Source: CAZEAP01 sp964510315 (GTDB taxonomy: Bacteria; Planctomycetota; Brocadiia; SM23-32). From it: a stretch of 64,000 nt of DNA. The translations under genes and the position numbers were made by a program. The notes below the pieces were generated by a model. That model was given only the letters and a program-made list of their open reading frames with translations. It was not told where the DNA came from and ran no database searches. Below are positions 43,947-53,617 of the stretch, in pieces; the stretch's first letter is position 1; each line of letters starts with the position of its first letter. The DNA is taken from positions 114,822 to 178,821 of the forward strand of contig CAZEAP010000003.1 in the NCBI GenBank assembly GCA_964510315.1. Reading direction: 5' to 3'.

Positions 43947-46900
43947 CTACCCCGTCGAGGCCGGCTCTTCAAGCTCGGCCTCGGTGCTCAGCTTCTCCAC
44001 CTCGGAGTTCTGGAACGCCTCGAACCCGGTGCCCGAGGGTATGAGATGTCCGAGGATGACGTTCTCCTTCAGTCCTTCCAGTTTGTCCACCGCCCCGGCC
44101 AGGGATGCCTTGGTCAGCACGCGGGTGGTGTTCTGGAAAGAGGCGGCGCTTATGAAGCTGTCGCTGGAGAGAGCGGCTTTCGTGATGCCCAGGATCACCG
44201 GTTCGGAGGTGGCCGGCTCCCCGCCGTCCTCGATGACCTGCTCGTTGGTGTCGCGGAACTCGAACTTGTCCACCAACTGCTGGGGCAGGAAATGGGTGTC
44301 TCCGGCGTCGACGACCCTCACCCGGTGAGTCATCTGGCGGATGACCACCTCGAAGTGCTTGTCGTCGATGGAGGCGTTCTGCGTCCTGTAGACGTTCTGG
44401 ATCTCCCTCAGCATGTAGCTGTGGAGTGCTTCCTCACCGGAAATTCTGAGGATGTCCTCCAGCACCAGCGGACCGTCCACCAGGGCCTGACCGGCGCCGA
44501 CGTGGTCGCCCCTGTGCACTCGCAGGTGCTTGCCGGCGGGGACGGTGTGCTCTGAGGAGTACTCCGTCTCCGGGTCCTCCACGTTGATGACGGTGCGTCC
44601 CCGTTTCCTTTCGATCTCTGTCACCACCCCGTCGATTTCGCTCATGACGGCGGGGTTCTTGGGAGTGCGGGCCTCGAACAGCTCGGTCACGCGGGGCAGC
44701 CCACCGGTTATGTCCTGGGTGCGCTGGACCTCTCGAAGGGTTCGGGCCAGGCGGGTGCCCGCCGTAATCTCCTCGCCATCCTGCACCTCGATGATGGCCT
44801 TCTCCGGCAGGGGATACAGGCTCAGGATGTCGCCCTCCGGCCCTTCGATCAGTATCTGGGGATGCATGTCCCCCTTGTGCTCCATGATGACCTGCCGAAC
44901 GGTGCCGTGGGTTTCATCCCGCTCGAACCGGACGGTCTTGCCCTCCACCATATCCTCGTATCGGACGGTGCCGTCGACCTCTGCAAGGATGGGGGTGTAG
45001 TGCGTATCCCACTCGGCGAGGGTCTGGTCCGCCTCGGCTTCCTCGCCTTCTTCCACCAGCACCTCGGCTCCGAGCGGCACGCTGTGCCGTTCCAGCTCCC
45101 TGCCCTTCTCGTCGGTGATAACGAGTTCTCCGCGGCGGCTGATAGAAACATTGCGGCCCTCGGGGTCCTCAACGACCTCCAGTTCTTCGAACTTGACGGG
45201 GCCGCCGCGTTTGGCGGCGATTTCGCTCTCCTCGCCGCCGCCGATGGCCACACCGCCGATGTGGAACGTCCGCATGGTAAGCTGGGTTCCGGGCTCGCCG
45301 ATGGACTGGGCGGCGATGATGCCGGCGGTCAGGCCCCGCTCCGCCAGGGCCTTGGCGGAGAGGTCCATCCCGTAACACATCGCGCAGATGCCCTTGCGGG
45401 ATTCGCAGGTCAGGGGGGAGCGGACCCGGATTTTCATCCGCTCGTCCAACTGTTCAACCTGCCGCGCGATCTCTTCGGTGATCAGCTCGTTCTCCCGCAC
45501 GATGACCTCGTCGTTGACCAGGTCGACGATGTTGTCGCGCGCGACACGGCCGGTGATGATCTCCCGGAGGGGCACGGCGATCTTGTCGCCGCGCATGACA
45601 GGCCCTTTGGTGATTCCGTTGGCGGTGCCGCAGTCCAATTCGTTCACGACCACGTTCTGGGACACGTCCGCCAGTCGTCGGGTCAGGTAGCCGCTCTCGG
45701 CGGTTTTCAGGGCGGTATCGGCCAGCCCCTTGCGGGCGCCGTGGGTGGAACTGAAGTACTCCAGCACGTCCATGCCTTCCCGGAAGTTGGCCTTGATGGG
45801 GGTTTCGATGATCTGGCCGCTGGGCTTCGCCATCAGGCCCCGCATCCCCGCCAACTGGCTGACCTGCTCGGACTTGCCGCGGGCGCCGGAATCGATCATC
45901 AGGTAAACCGGGTTCAGGTAGGGCTCCCCGTCTCTCTCGTCGTTGGCCAATTCCTCCAGCATCTCCTCGGCAACCGCTTCAGTGGCTGCGCTCCATTCGT
46001 CGATGACGCGCTGCCGGCGCTCGATGTCGGTGATGGCGCCCTCGCGGTAGGCCTCGGTTATCTGAGAAACCAGGTCTTCGGTTTCCTTCAGGATTTCGTC
46101 CTTGTTGGGCGGGAGGCGCAGGTCCTCCATTGCGAACGATATACCGGCCTCGGTGGCGGCGTGGAAACCGAGGTCCTTTATGCCGTCCAGCATCTGGACG
46201 GTGGCCTGGCGGTCGAGCCGCTCGTAGCAATCGTGGATCACCCGGGTCAGCCCCTCGCTGGCCAGGGCACAGTTGTAGAAAGGCAGGCCCTCAGGGAAGA
46301 TGTCGTGCATCGCCACCCGGCCCACGGTGGTCTCCAGGAAGCCGTCGATAGGCTCCACGGGGCCGTCCGGGCTCTGGACGATCCCATCCGTTTCACGAGC
46401 ACGCACGCGCACCCGGGTGTGGACGTCCAGGCGCCCCTGGTCGTAGGCCATGTGGACTTCGTCGAAGCTGGAGAAGGTCTTTATCTCCTCCTGCTCCCTC
46501 CTGGGCTCGATCGTCAGGTAATAGCAGCCCAGCACGATGTCGTGGGTCGGTCCGATGATGGGGCGACCGTCCTGGGGGGTGAACACGTTGTGGGGAGCCA
46601 TCATCAGAGTCTTCGCCTCGATCTGCGCCTCTATGCTCAGGGGCAGATGCACGGCCATGGCGTCCCCGTCGAAGTCGGCGTTGAAGCCCTTGCAAACCAG
46701 CGGATGCAGCTTGATGGCATTTCCCTCGACCAGCACGGGATCAAAGGCCTGGATGCCCATCCGGTGCAGGGTGGGGGCTCTGTTGAGGAGCACCGGGTGC
46801 CGATCGATGACCTCTTCGAGCACGTCCCAGACTTCGTCGCTCCTTCTCTCCAGCTCCTTCTTGGCGTTCTTGAGGGTGTCGGCTACCCCCTTCTCCTTCA

Positions 46901-48041
46901 GCTTCCGGATGATGAAGGGCTGGTAGAGTTCCAGGGCGATCTTTTTGGGCAGGCCGCACTGGTTCAGCTTCAATTCCGGTCCGACCACGATGACGCTGCG
47001 GGCCGAGTAGTCCACCCGTTTGCCCAGCAGGTTCTCACGGAAACGGCCCTGTTTGCCCTTGATCATGTCGGTCAGGGATTTCAGCGGTCGACGGCTGCTG
47101 CCCATCACCGGCCGCTTGCAGCGGCTGTTGTCGAAGAGGGAATCCACCGACTGCTGCAGCATCCGCTTCTCGTTGCGGATGATCACGTCGGGGGCGTTCA
47201 GGTCGAGCAGTTTCTTCAGTCGGTTGTTCCGGTTGATGATACGTCGGTAGAGGTCATTGAGGTCGCTGGAGGCGAAGTTGCCGCTTTCCAGGGGCACCAG
47301 GGGCCGGAGGTCCGGCGGGATGACAGGGATCACCTCCAGGACGATCCAATCGGGCTTGTTGCCGCTGTCCCGGAGCGCCTCCACTTCGGTGAGTTGCTTG
47401 ATGATCCTCTTGCGTCGTTGCTTGGAGGAGCAGGTCTTCAGCTCCGCCCGTCGCTCCACGCTGAGCTGCTCGAGGTCGAGGTCTTCCAGGAAGCACTTTA
47501 TCGCTTCGGCGCCCATGGAGGCCTCGAAGGCCCTCGCCCCGTACTCACGCCGGGCGTCCCGGTACTGCTCCTCGGTCAGCAGTTGCTTTTTTTCCAGCGG
47601 AGTATCGCCGGGTTCGGTCACGGCGTAGTTCTGGAAGTAGATGACCCGCTGCAGATTGGTACTTTTCATGGCCAGCAGGTTGCCCAGCCGGCACGGCATG
47701 CTCTTGAAGAACCAGATGTGCACAACGGGTGCGGCGAGGCTGATGTGGCCCATGCGCCGCCGACGCACGCGGCTATGGGTAACCTTCACGCCGCAACGGT
47801 CGCAGACGATGCCCTTGTGCTTCATGCCGCGGTACTTCCCGCAACTGCACTCCCAGTCTTTCTGGGGGCCGAATATCCGTTCGCAGAACAGCCCGTCCCT
47901 CTCCGGGCGGTAAGTTCGGTAGTTGATGGTCTCCGGTTCAGTGACCTCCCCGTAAGACCAACTGCGGATGTCGGCGGGCGAGGCCAGAGATATTTTGACC
48001 GCCTGGTATTCGTTGACGCGATCGTAGCCGCTGTCCAACAT
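43947..48041 (-). CDS. rpoC: RNA polymerase beta' subunit
   Basis: A 1,364-aa beta' subunit. The first zinc site is CSCGKYRGMKHKGIVCDRCG (about 64-84). The active-site Mg loop is NADFDGD, near 452-458. The second zinc site includes CESRKGICAMCYG near 885, and the trigger-loop/bridge-helix region shows the usual TALKTAESGYLTRRL. The length is close to E. coli (1,407), without extra large insertions. It is 48 bases after rpoB and 48 before rpsL, so the operon continues. Confidence 0.98.
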   Translation of the reverse strand: MLDSGYDRVNEYQAVKISLASPADIRSWSYGEVTEPETINYRTYRPERDGLFCERIFGPQKDWECSCGKYRGMKHKGIVCDRCGVKVTHSRVRRRRMGHISLAAPVVHIWFFKSMPCRLGNLLAMKSTNLQRVIYFQNYAVTEPGDTPLEKKQLLTEEQYRDARREYGARAFEASMGAEAIKCFLEDLDLEQLSVERRAELKTCSSKQRRKRIIKQLTEVEALRDSGNKPDWIVLEVIPVIPPDLRPLVPLESGNFASSDLNDLYRRIINRNNRLKKLLDLNAPDVIIRNEKRMLQQSVDSLFDNSRCKRPVMGSSRRPLKSLTDMIKGKQGRFRENLLGKRVDYSARSVIVVGPELKLNQCGLPKKIALELYQPFIIRKLKEKGVADTLKNAKKELERRSDEVWDVLEEVIDRHPVLLNRAPTLHRMGIQAFDPVLVEGNAIKLHPLVCKGFNADFDGDAMAVHLPLSIEAQIEAKTLMMAPHNVFTPQDGRPIIGPTHDIVLGCYYLTIEPRREQEEIKTFSSFDEVHMAYDQGRLDVHTRVRVRARETDGIVQSPDGPVEPIDGFLETTVGRVAMHDIFPEGLPFYNCALASEGLTRVIHDCYERLDRQATVQMLDGIKDLGFHAATEAGISFAMEDLRLPPNKDEILKETEDLVSQITEAYREGAITDIERRQRVIDEWSAATEAVAEEMLEELANDERDGEPYLNPVYLMIDSGARGKSEQVSQLAGMRGLMAKPSGQIIETPIKANFREGMDVLEYFSSTHGARKGLADTALKTAESGYLTRRLADVSQNVVVNELDCGTANGITKGPVMRGDKIAVPLREIITGRVARDNIVDLVNDEVIVRENELITEEIARQVEQLDERMKIRVRSPLTCESRKGICAMCYGMDLSAKALAERGLTAGIIAAQSIGEPGTQLTMRTFHIGGVAIGGGEESEIAAKRGGPVKFEELEVVEDPEGRNVSISRRGELVITDEKGRELERHSVPLGAEVLVEEGEEAEADQTLAEWDTHYTPILAEVDGTVRYEDMVEGKTVRFERDETHGTVRQVIMEHKGDMHPQILIEGPEGDILSLYPLPEKAIIEVQDGEEITAGTRLARTLREVQRTQDITGGLPRVTELFEARTPKNPAVMSEIDGVVTEIERKRGRTVINVEDPETEYSSEHTVPAGKHLRVHRGDHVGAGQALVDGPLVLEDILRISGEEALHSYMLREIQNVYRTQNASIDDKHFEVVIRQMTHRVRVVDAGDTHFLPQQLVDKFEFRDTNEQVIEDGGEPATSEPVILGITKAALSSDSFISAASFQNTTRVLTKASLAGAVDKLEGLKENVILGHLIPSGTGFEAFQNSEVEKLSTEAELEEPASTG

Positions 48042-48089
48042 TATTTTCGGCCTCCGATCAGATGTTGGTGTCCGGGAATTCCGGTAGTT

Positions 48090-51000
48090 TTACAGTCGTT
48101 CCTTCTCCAGCCGTATGTTGAGCCCGAGGCCGCGGATTTCGTTGCACAGCACCTCGAAGGCCACCGGTATGCCGGCCTCCAGGGTGTTCTGCCCCTTGAC
48201 CATGGACTCATAGATCTTGGTGCGTCCCTCGATGTCGTCGCTCTTGACGGTGAGCAGTTCCTGGAGAACGTGTGCCGCGCCGTAGGCCTCCAGCGCCCAG
48301 ACTTCCATCTCCCCGAAGCGCTGGCCGCCGTAGCGTGCCTTGCCTCCCAGGGGCTGCTGAGTGATCAGGGAGTAAGGGCCGGTGGCCCGTGCGTGAACCT
48401 TGTCGTCCACCAGGTGGCGTAGCTTCATCATGTACATGTAACCGACGGTGACCCGCTGGTCGAAGGGCTCGCCGGTGCGGCCGTCGTAGAGAACGCTCCG
48501 GCCGTCCTCCGGGAGGCCGGCCTCGTCGAGATACTCGCGGATTTCCTCCTCGGTGGCACCGTCGAAGGCCGGCGTTGCCGCCTGGAAGCCCAGCGCGCTG
48601 GCCGCCCAGCCCAGGTGGGTCTCCAGAATCTGGCCGACGTTCATCCGGCTCGGCACGCCCAGGGGATTCAGCACGATGTCCACCGGGGTTCCGTCCTCCA
48701 GGAACGGCATGTCTTCGGCGGGGAGAATCTTGGCGATGACGCCTTTGTTGCCGTGCCGGCCGGCCATCTTGTCCCCGACGGACAGCTTACGTCGGGTGGC
48801 GATATAGACCTTGACCATCTCCAGCACACCGCTGGGCAGTTCATCGCCGGTGGTGTATTCCATCAGTTCCCGCTCTCGGTTCTCGCGCAGTCGCTGGAGT
48901 CGCCGGGCGTACTCTCCCCAGACCTTGCGGACCTTCGCGTTGATGCGGGCGCCCCCGAAGTCCATCACCTCCGGCTGGAACTCCTCGTAAAGTTCGGCGG
49001 CCTCCTCGGGGCTCATCTCTTCGGTGATCTCGAAGACGCGCCCGGTGCGGGCGTCGGCCAGGGGCCCGTCGGCGGCCTTCTCCATCGCCTCCAGCGCGTC
49101 GCCGAAGGTCTCGGCGATCTGCTCGTTGTAGCGCCGACGGATCTCATCGGCCCTCTGGTCCAGCTTCTCGCGCTCCTCGCTGCTGAGGTAGGAGCGACGG
49201 CTGAACTTGCGGGTCTCCACCACCACGCCCTCGGTGCCGCTGGGCACGGTGAGGGAGTCATTCCGCACGTCCTCTCCGGCCTTGCCGAAGATGGCGTAGA
49301 GCAGCTTCTCCTCCGGGGTCAGTTCGCTGCTGCTCTTCGGGGCGACCTTGCCGACCAGGATGTCGCCCGGCTCCATCCAGGTTCCTTCCAGGATGATGCC
49401 CTCCTCGTCAAGATTGGCCAGTTGCTGCTCGGAGACGTTGGGAATGTCGCGGGTGAACTCCTCCTTGCCCAGTTTGGTCTCCCGGATCTCCACCTCGTGG
49501 GTTTCGATGTGGATGGAGGTGTAGGCGTCTTCCTTGAGCAGTTCCTGGCTGATAAGGATGGCGTCCTCGAAGTTGTACCCCTCCCAGGGCATGAACGCCA
49601 CGAGCACGTTCCTTCCCAGGGCCAGCTCGCCCTGGCTGGTGGCTGCGCCGTCGGCCAGCACCTCGCCTTTCTTGATCTTCTGGCCTTCGGAGACCACGGG
49701 CCGCTGGTTCAGGCAGGTGTTCTGGTTCAGGGCGTTGAACTTCTTAAGCCGGTAGACGCGCCCGTCCACCACGATGCGGGAGCTGTCCACGTAACTGACC
49801 TCTCCCCCGTTCTCGGAGCGCACGACCATCCCGGAGTTCTCCGCCACCGCCCTCTCGGTGCCGGTCGCAACGATGGGGGGCTCGGTCCGCAGAAGGGGGA
49901 CGGCCTGCCGCTGCATGTTGGAGCCCATCAGTGCCCGGTTGGCGTCGCTGTGCTCCAGGAAGGGAATGAGGCTGGCGCTGACGCCGACGATCTGCTGGGG
50001 AGAGACGTCCATGTACTGGACCTCTTCGGCCGGGATCTCCGCCAGGTCGCCGTTGTGCCGCACCACGACCGGCTCCTCAGGGCCTGCCTCCTCCAGTTTG
50101 CTGTCGGCCGGCACGATGAAAGCCCTCTCCTCCTGGTCCGCTCGCAGGTAGTGAATCTCGTCGGTCGGCTTCCCTTTCTTTACCACCCGGTAGGGGGTGA
50201 CCAGGAAACCGAACTCGTCGACGCTCGCGTGGAGGCTCAGTGAAGTGATCAGACCGATGTTGGGGCCCTCGGGGGTCTCGATGGGGCAGATCCGTCCGTA
50301 GTGCGACATGTGGACGTCGCGCACGTCGAAACCCGCCCTCTTCCGGTTAAGCCCGCCCGGCCCCAGCGCGCTGAGCCGCCGTTCATTGGTCAACTGGCTC
50401 AGGGGGTTGGTCTGGTCGACGATCTGGGAGAGTTTGCTCCGGCCGAAGAAGTAGTTTATGGAGGCGCTGACCGTCTTGCTGTTGATCAGGCTGCGGGGGG
50501 TGAAGTTCTCCGGGTCTTTCAGATTGATGCGGTCTTCCACGGTGCGGCGCATCTTCAGGAAGCCTCTGCGCAACTGGTCGCTTGCCAGCTCCCCGATGGT
50601 CCGCACCCTCCGGTTGCCCAGGTGGTCGATGTCGTCCACCTCGCCCTCGCCCTCGCGCAGTCTCAGGATGTAGCTGACGGCTTTGGCCACGTCCTCGGGC
50701 CGGAGGCATTGCTCTTCGATGGGGATGTTCTGGTCGAATTTCCGGTTCATCCGGAACCGCCCCACCGCGCCGAGCTGGTAGCGGTTGGAGTCGAAGAACT
50801 TCTGACGGATGGTGTCGCGCGCTTTTTCCAGGGTGAAGGGCGTTCCCGGTCGCAGCTTGCTGTAGAGGCCCTTCACGCCGCTCTCATGATCGCTGGTGCG
50901 GTCCTTCGCAATGGTGTTGAGAATGAGGGGATCGAACTCCTCCGGGAGCACCTCCAGGCTCTTCAGTCCGGCCTCGGCGAGCTGCTGGGCGCTCTCTTCG

Positions 51001-51767
51001 GTGAGGGTCTCCCCGGCCTCCACCAGCACCAGTTCCCCGTCGTCGGCGGCGACGGTCACCGCGCTGACACGGTCGCGCAGCTTCGCACCGGCGGTTCCCT
51101 CGGTAAACTTCACCTTCTCAACATCGTAGAACAGCTTCAGGAGCTGCTCGTCGGTGCCGTACTCCTCGCTGAGCGCCCGTAGCAGGAGGGTGGCCGGCTG
51201 CTTGCCACTGCGGTCGAGCTGGCAGACCAGGTATTCGCGCCGGTTGACCTCCATCTCGATCCAGCTTCCCCGCTGGGGGATGATGCGACAACTGTGGAAG
51301 ACCCGGTCCCCGACGACATCGCGGGAAAAGTCGCAGCCGGGGGAACGGTGGAGCTGGCTGACGATCACCCGCTCAGCCCCGTTGATGATGAACTCGCCGC
51401 CGCCGAGCATGATGGGCATCTCGCCCAGGTAGACATCCTCCTCGAGCACTTCGTTCGGCTTGTGCAGGCGGACGCGGATGTAGAGCGGGCGCCCGTAGGT
51501 CAACCGCAACTGCAGGCACTGCTCGGGCAGATATCGGGGCTTGCCCAGGCCGTACTCCAGATACTCCAGGCGTATGCCCTTGGCTTCATTCTCTATCGGG
51601 AAGGTCTCCTCGATGATTTTCTGCAGGCCCGCGTCCTCTCGTTCCTCGGGGGGCACGTCGGCCTGCAGAAACTCCCGGTAGGAGTCCCTCTGTATGCTTG
51701 TAAGGTCAGCCACCTCTACGGCGCTGCCCAGCTTGGAGAAGTCGCGTATTTCCATCCTCTCGCTCAC
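48090..51767 (-). CDS. rpoB: RNA polymerase beta subunit with Asn at the His526 position
   Basis: A 1,225-aa beta subunit. The rifampicin region reads FFGRSKLSQIVDQTNPLSQL followed by TNERRLSALGPGG. The residue equal to E. coli His526 is Asn461 (AAT at 50385-50387), while Asp516 and Ser531 equivalents are kept. The active-site segments HYGRICPIETPEGPNIGL, GRNVLVAFMPWEGYNFEDA, KMAGRHGNKGV and GGKARYGGQRFGEMEVWALEA are intact. The start is GTG; an ATG four codons in is an alternative. It lies 139 bases after rplL. Confidence 0.98.
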   Translation of the reverse strand: MSERMEIRDFSKLGSAVEVADLTSIQRDSYREFLQADVPPEEREDAGLQKIIEETFPIENEAKGIRLEYLEYGLGKPRYLPEQCLQLRLTYGRPLYIRVRLHKPNEVLEEDVYLGEMPIMLGGGEFIINGAERVIVSQLHRSPGCDFSRDVVGDRVFHSCRIIPQRGSWIEMEVNRREYLVCQLDRSGKQPATLLLRALSEEYGTDEQLLKLFYDVEKVKFTEGTAGAKLRDRVSAVTVAADDGELVLVEAGETLTEESAQQLAEAGLKSLEVLPEEFDPLILNTIAKDRTSDHESGVKGLYSKLRPGTPFTLEKARDTIRQKFFDSNRYQLGAVGRFRMNRKFDQNIPIEEQCLRPEDVAKAVSYILRLREGEGEVDDIDHLGNRRVRTIGELASDQLRRGFLKMRRTVEDRINLKDPENFTPRSLINSKTVSASINYFFGRSKLSQIVDQTNPLSQLTNERRLSALGPGGLNRKRAGFDVRDVHMSHYGRICPIETPEGPNIGLITSLSLHASVDEFGFLVTPYRVVKKGKPTDEIHYLRADQEERAFIVPADSKLEEAGPEEPVVVRHNGDLAEIPAEEVQYMDVSPQQIVGVSASLIPFLEHSDANRALMGSNMQRQAVPLLRTEPPIVATGTERAVAENSGMVVRSENGGEVSYVDSSRIVVDGRVYRLKKFNALNQNTCLNQRPVVSEGQKIKKGEVLADGAATSQGELALGRNVLVAFMPWEGYNFEDAILISQELLKEDAYTSIHIETHEVEIRETKLGKEEFTRDIPNVSEQQLANLDEEGIILEGTWMEPGDILVGKVAPKSSSELTPEEKLLYAIFGKAGEDVRNDSLTVPSGTEGVVVETRKFSRRSYLSSEEREKLDQRADEIRRRYNEQIAETFGDALEAMEKAADGPLADARTGRVFEITEEMSPEEAAELYEEFQPEVMDFGGARINAKVRKVWGEYARRLQRLRENRERELMEYTTGDELPSGVLEMVKVYIATRRKLSVGDKMAGRHGNKGVIAKILPAEDMPFLEDGTPVDIVLNPLGVPSRMNVGQILETHLGWAASALGFQAATPAFDGATEEEIREYLDEAGLPEDGRSVLYDGRTGEPFDQRVTVGYMYMMKLRHLVDDKVHARATGPYSLITQQPLGGKARYGGQRFGEMEVWALEAYGAAHVLQELLTVKSDDIEGRTKIYESMVKGQNTLEAGIPVAFEVLCNEIRGLGLNIRLEKERL

Positions 51768-51906
51768 TCCAATCGTGGGTTAAAGGTCCGGTTTGGTGCC
51801 ATATGGTTTTCGGCCGCCGGGCACACCACTCCCCCGGCGTGTCACGTGCGCGGAATCCTGCGCCGTCCGCTTCGGTCCAGTGGCGCCGCCTCCCCCGTGT
51901 ACGGTT

Positions 51907-52329
51907 TCACTCGGGTTGGACCTCGACTTCTGCGCCGGCCTCTTCCAGTGCCTCGGCGCACTGCTCGGCCTCTTCCTTGGGAAGGGCCTCTTTGACGGTG
52001 GCCGGGGCGCTCTCCACCAGGTCCTTCGCCTCTTTCAGGGCCAGGGTGGTCTGAGACCGCACGGCCTTGATGACCTGTATCTTCTCGTCGCCGAAGCTCT
52101 TCAGCACCACGTTGAATGCTGTGGGTTCGACTTCCTCTTCAGCTTCCGCCCCGGCGCCCGGTGCCGCCATGGCGGCCATCGGCGCTGCCGCGGCCGCTTC
52201 GATGCCGAACTTCTCCTCGAAAGCTTCGACCAACTCGTTCAACTCCAGCAGGGTGAACCCGCTGATAGCCTCCAGCACTTCTTCCACCTTGGGGGAGAAC
52301 TCCCCCTCCTCTGCCGTCGCGGTTGCCAT
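51907..52329 (-). CDS. rplL: 50S ribosomal protein L7/L12
   Basis: A 140-aa stalk protein. The N-terminal dimerisation helix pair (VEEVLEAISGFTLLELNELVEAFEEK) is joined by an Ala/Gly/Glu-rich hinge to the C-terminal domain (FNVVLKSFGDEKIQVIKAVR, LALKEAKDLVE). It recruits translational GTPases. The ATG at 52327-52329 follows CCGGAGGTAAACGA, so the seven codons upstream in the longer frame are not used. The hinge is longer than in E. coli. A 139-base spacer separates it from rpoB. Confidence 0.96.
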   Translation of the reverse strand: MATATAEEGEFSPKVEEVLEAISGFTLLELNELVEAFEEKFGIEAAAAAPMAAMAAPGAGAEAEEEVEPTAFNVVLKSFGDEKIQVIKAVRSQTTLALKEAKDLVESAPATVKEALPKEEAEQCAEALEEAGAEVEVQPE

Positions 52330-52359
52330 TCGTTTACCTCCGGTTGTCAAGAGCCGGTG

Positions 52360-52887
52360 CTACTCGGCCGCTTCCTTCTGTTCACGCAGTTCGTTCAGTC
52401 CGTTCACAAGGGCGCGGGGTTTGGCCATCAGTCCGGCGGCCAGGCGCCGCACCGGGGCCACCAGCATGCCCGCCAGCATGGAAAGGAGGGCTTCCCGGCC
52501 AGGTATCTCCGCCAGTGTGTCGACCTGCTCGGGGCTGAGGAGCTGGCCTTCGGCATATCCGCCGCGCAGCCCCAGCGTAGGATGCTCTTCGGCGGCTTCC
52601 TTCAGAGTGCGTGCCGCGTCCACCGGGCTGGGAGCCTGCACCACGGCGGTGGGTCCGTCCACCATGTCCTCCAGCTCCTCGGCCCCCAGCCGCCGCAGGG
52701 CCAGCCGGAACAGGGAATTCCTCACCACCATCATCTCGCCGTCCACCTCTCGGAGGCTCGCCCGCAACGCGCAGGTATCCTCGGCGTCAAGCCCCTGGTA
52801 GTTGATCAGCACGCAGCCGCTATCTTTGAGGTCGCGAAACCGCTCCTCATACTCCCCGCTCATCAGTTCTTTTACTCTTCGGGCCAT
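52360..52887 (-). CDS. rplJ: 50S ribosomal protein L10
   Basis: A 175-aa base of the L12 stalk. The N-terminal domain has VLINYQGLDAEDTCALRASLRE, MMVVRNSLFRLALRR and DGPTAVVQAPSPVDAARTL. The C-terminal helix that binds L12 dimers is LVNGLNELREQKEAAE. It starts three bases after rplA and is followed 30 bases later by rplL. In E. coli the L10-L12 complex represses its own mRNA; no such leader can be placed here because rplA abuts. Confidence 0.93.
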   Translation of the reverse strand: MARRVKELMSGEYEERFRDLKDSGCVLINYQGLDAEDTCALRASLREVDGEMMVVRNSLFRLALRRLGAEELEDMVDGPTAVVQAPSPVDAARTLKEAAEEHPTLGLRGGYAEGQLLSPEQVDTLAEIPGREALLSMLAGMLVAPVRRLAAGLMAKPRALVNGLNELREQKEAAE

Positions 52888-52890
52888 CAG

Positions 52891-53592
52891 TCAGCTCCGG
52901 GTGTAGGCGGTTGGGATGTCGATCTTGAGAGCCGGGCTCATGGTGGAGGAAAGGTGCACCTTCCTCAGGTAGCGTCCCTTGGCGGCAACCGGTCTCAGCC
53001 GGACGAGTTCCGCCATCAACGCCCGGACGTTCTCCACCAGGTGTTCGATCGGGAACGACAGCTTGCCCACAGGGACGTGAATGTTGCCGCCGGCATCGTT
53101 CCGGAATTCGATCTTGCCGGCCTTGAACTCACGGACCGCTTCGCCCAGGTCCTCCCGGACGGTGCCGCTTTTGGGCGAGGGCATAAGGCCCCGAGGTCCG
53201 AGGTGGCGCCCCAGCCGGCCGATGCGGCTCATCATGTCCGGGGTCGCCAGAGCGACGTCAAAGTCCATGAAGCCCTCCTCCACCTTTTCGATCAACTCAT
53301 CCGCACCGACGATGTCCGCCCCCGCTTCCCGGGCCTGCTCCGCGGGCGCTCCTTCAGCGAAGACGGCCACCTTCCGCTCCTGGCCCGTCCCGTGGGGCAG
53401 GGTGATGGTGCCCCGGACCTGCTGGTCGCTGTGGCGGGGTTCGATGCCCAACTGCACCGAACACTCCACCGTTTCGTCGAAGTTGGCCTGGTCCATCGAC
53501 TTCAGCACTCCGATCGCCTCCTCCAGGGAGTAGAAGCGCTCCCTGTCCACGTTCTGAGCGGCCTGCTGGTATCTTCGGCTTCTCTGCGACAT
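52891..53592 (-). CDS. rplA: 50S ribosomal protein L1
   Basis: A 233-aa L1 of the ribosome E-site stalk. Segments: YSLEEAIGVLKSMDQANFDETVE, RGTITLPHGTGQ, GADELIEKVEEGFMDFDVALAT, LGRHLGPRGLMPSPKSGTV and KGRYLRKVHLSSTMSPALKID, all typical. It starts 25 bases after rplK. Confidence 0.97.
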   Translation of the reverse strand: MSQRSRRYQQAAQNVDRERFYSLEEAIGVLKSMDQANFDETVECSVQLGIEPRHSDQQVRGTITLPHGTGQERKVAVFAEGAPAEQAREAGADIVGADELIEKVEEGFMDFDVALATPDMMSRIGRLGRHLGPRGLMPSPKSGTVREDLGEAVREFKAGKIEFRNDAGGNIHVPVGKLSFPIEHLVENVRALMAELVRLRPVAAKGRYLRKVHLSSTMSPALKIDIPTAYTRS

Positions 53593-53617
53593 TGACGGCA
53601 GTTCCCGTGAAGTTGGC

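Noticed and set aside
44862..48422. An 1,186-codon open frame antisense to rpoC and the end of rpoB
   Set aside because: The opposite strand encodes essential, fully conserved RNA polymerase; no features of a real protein.
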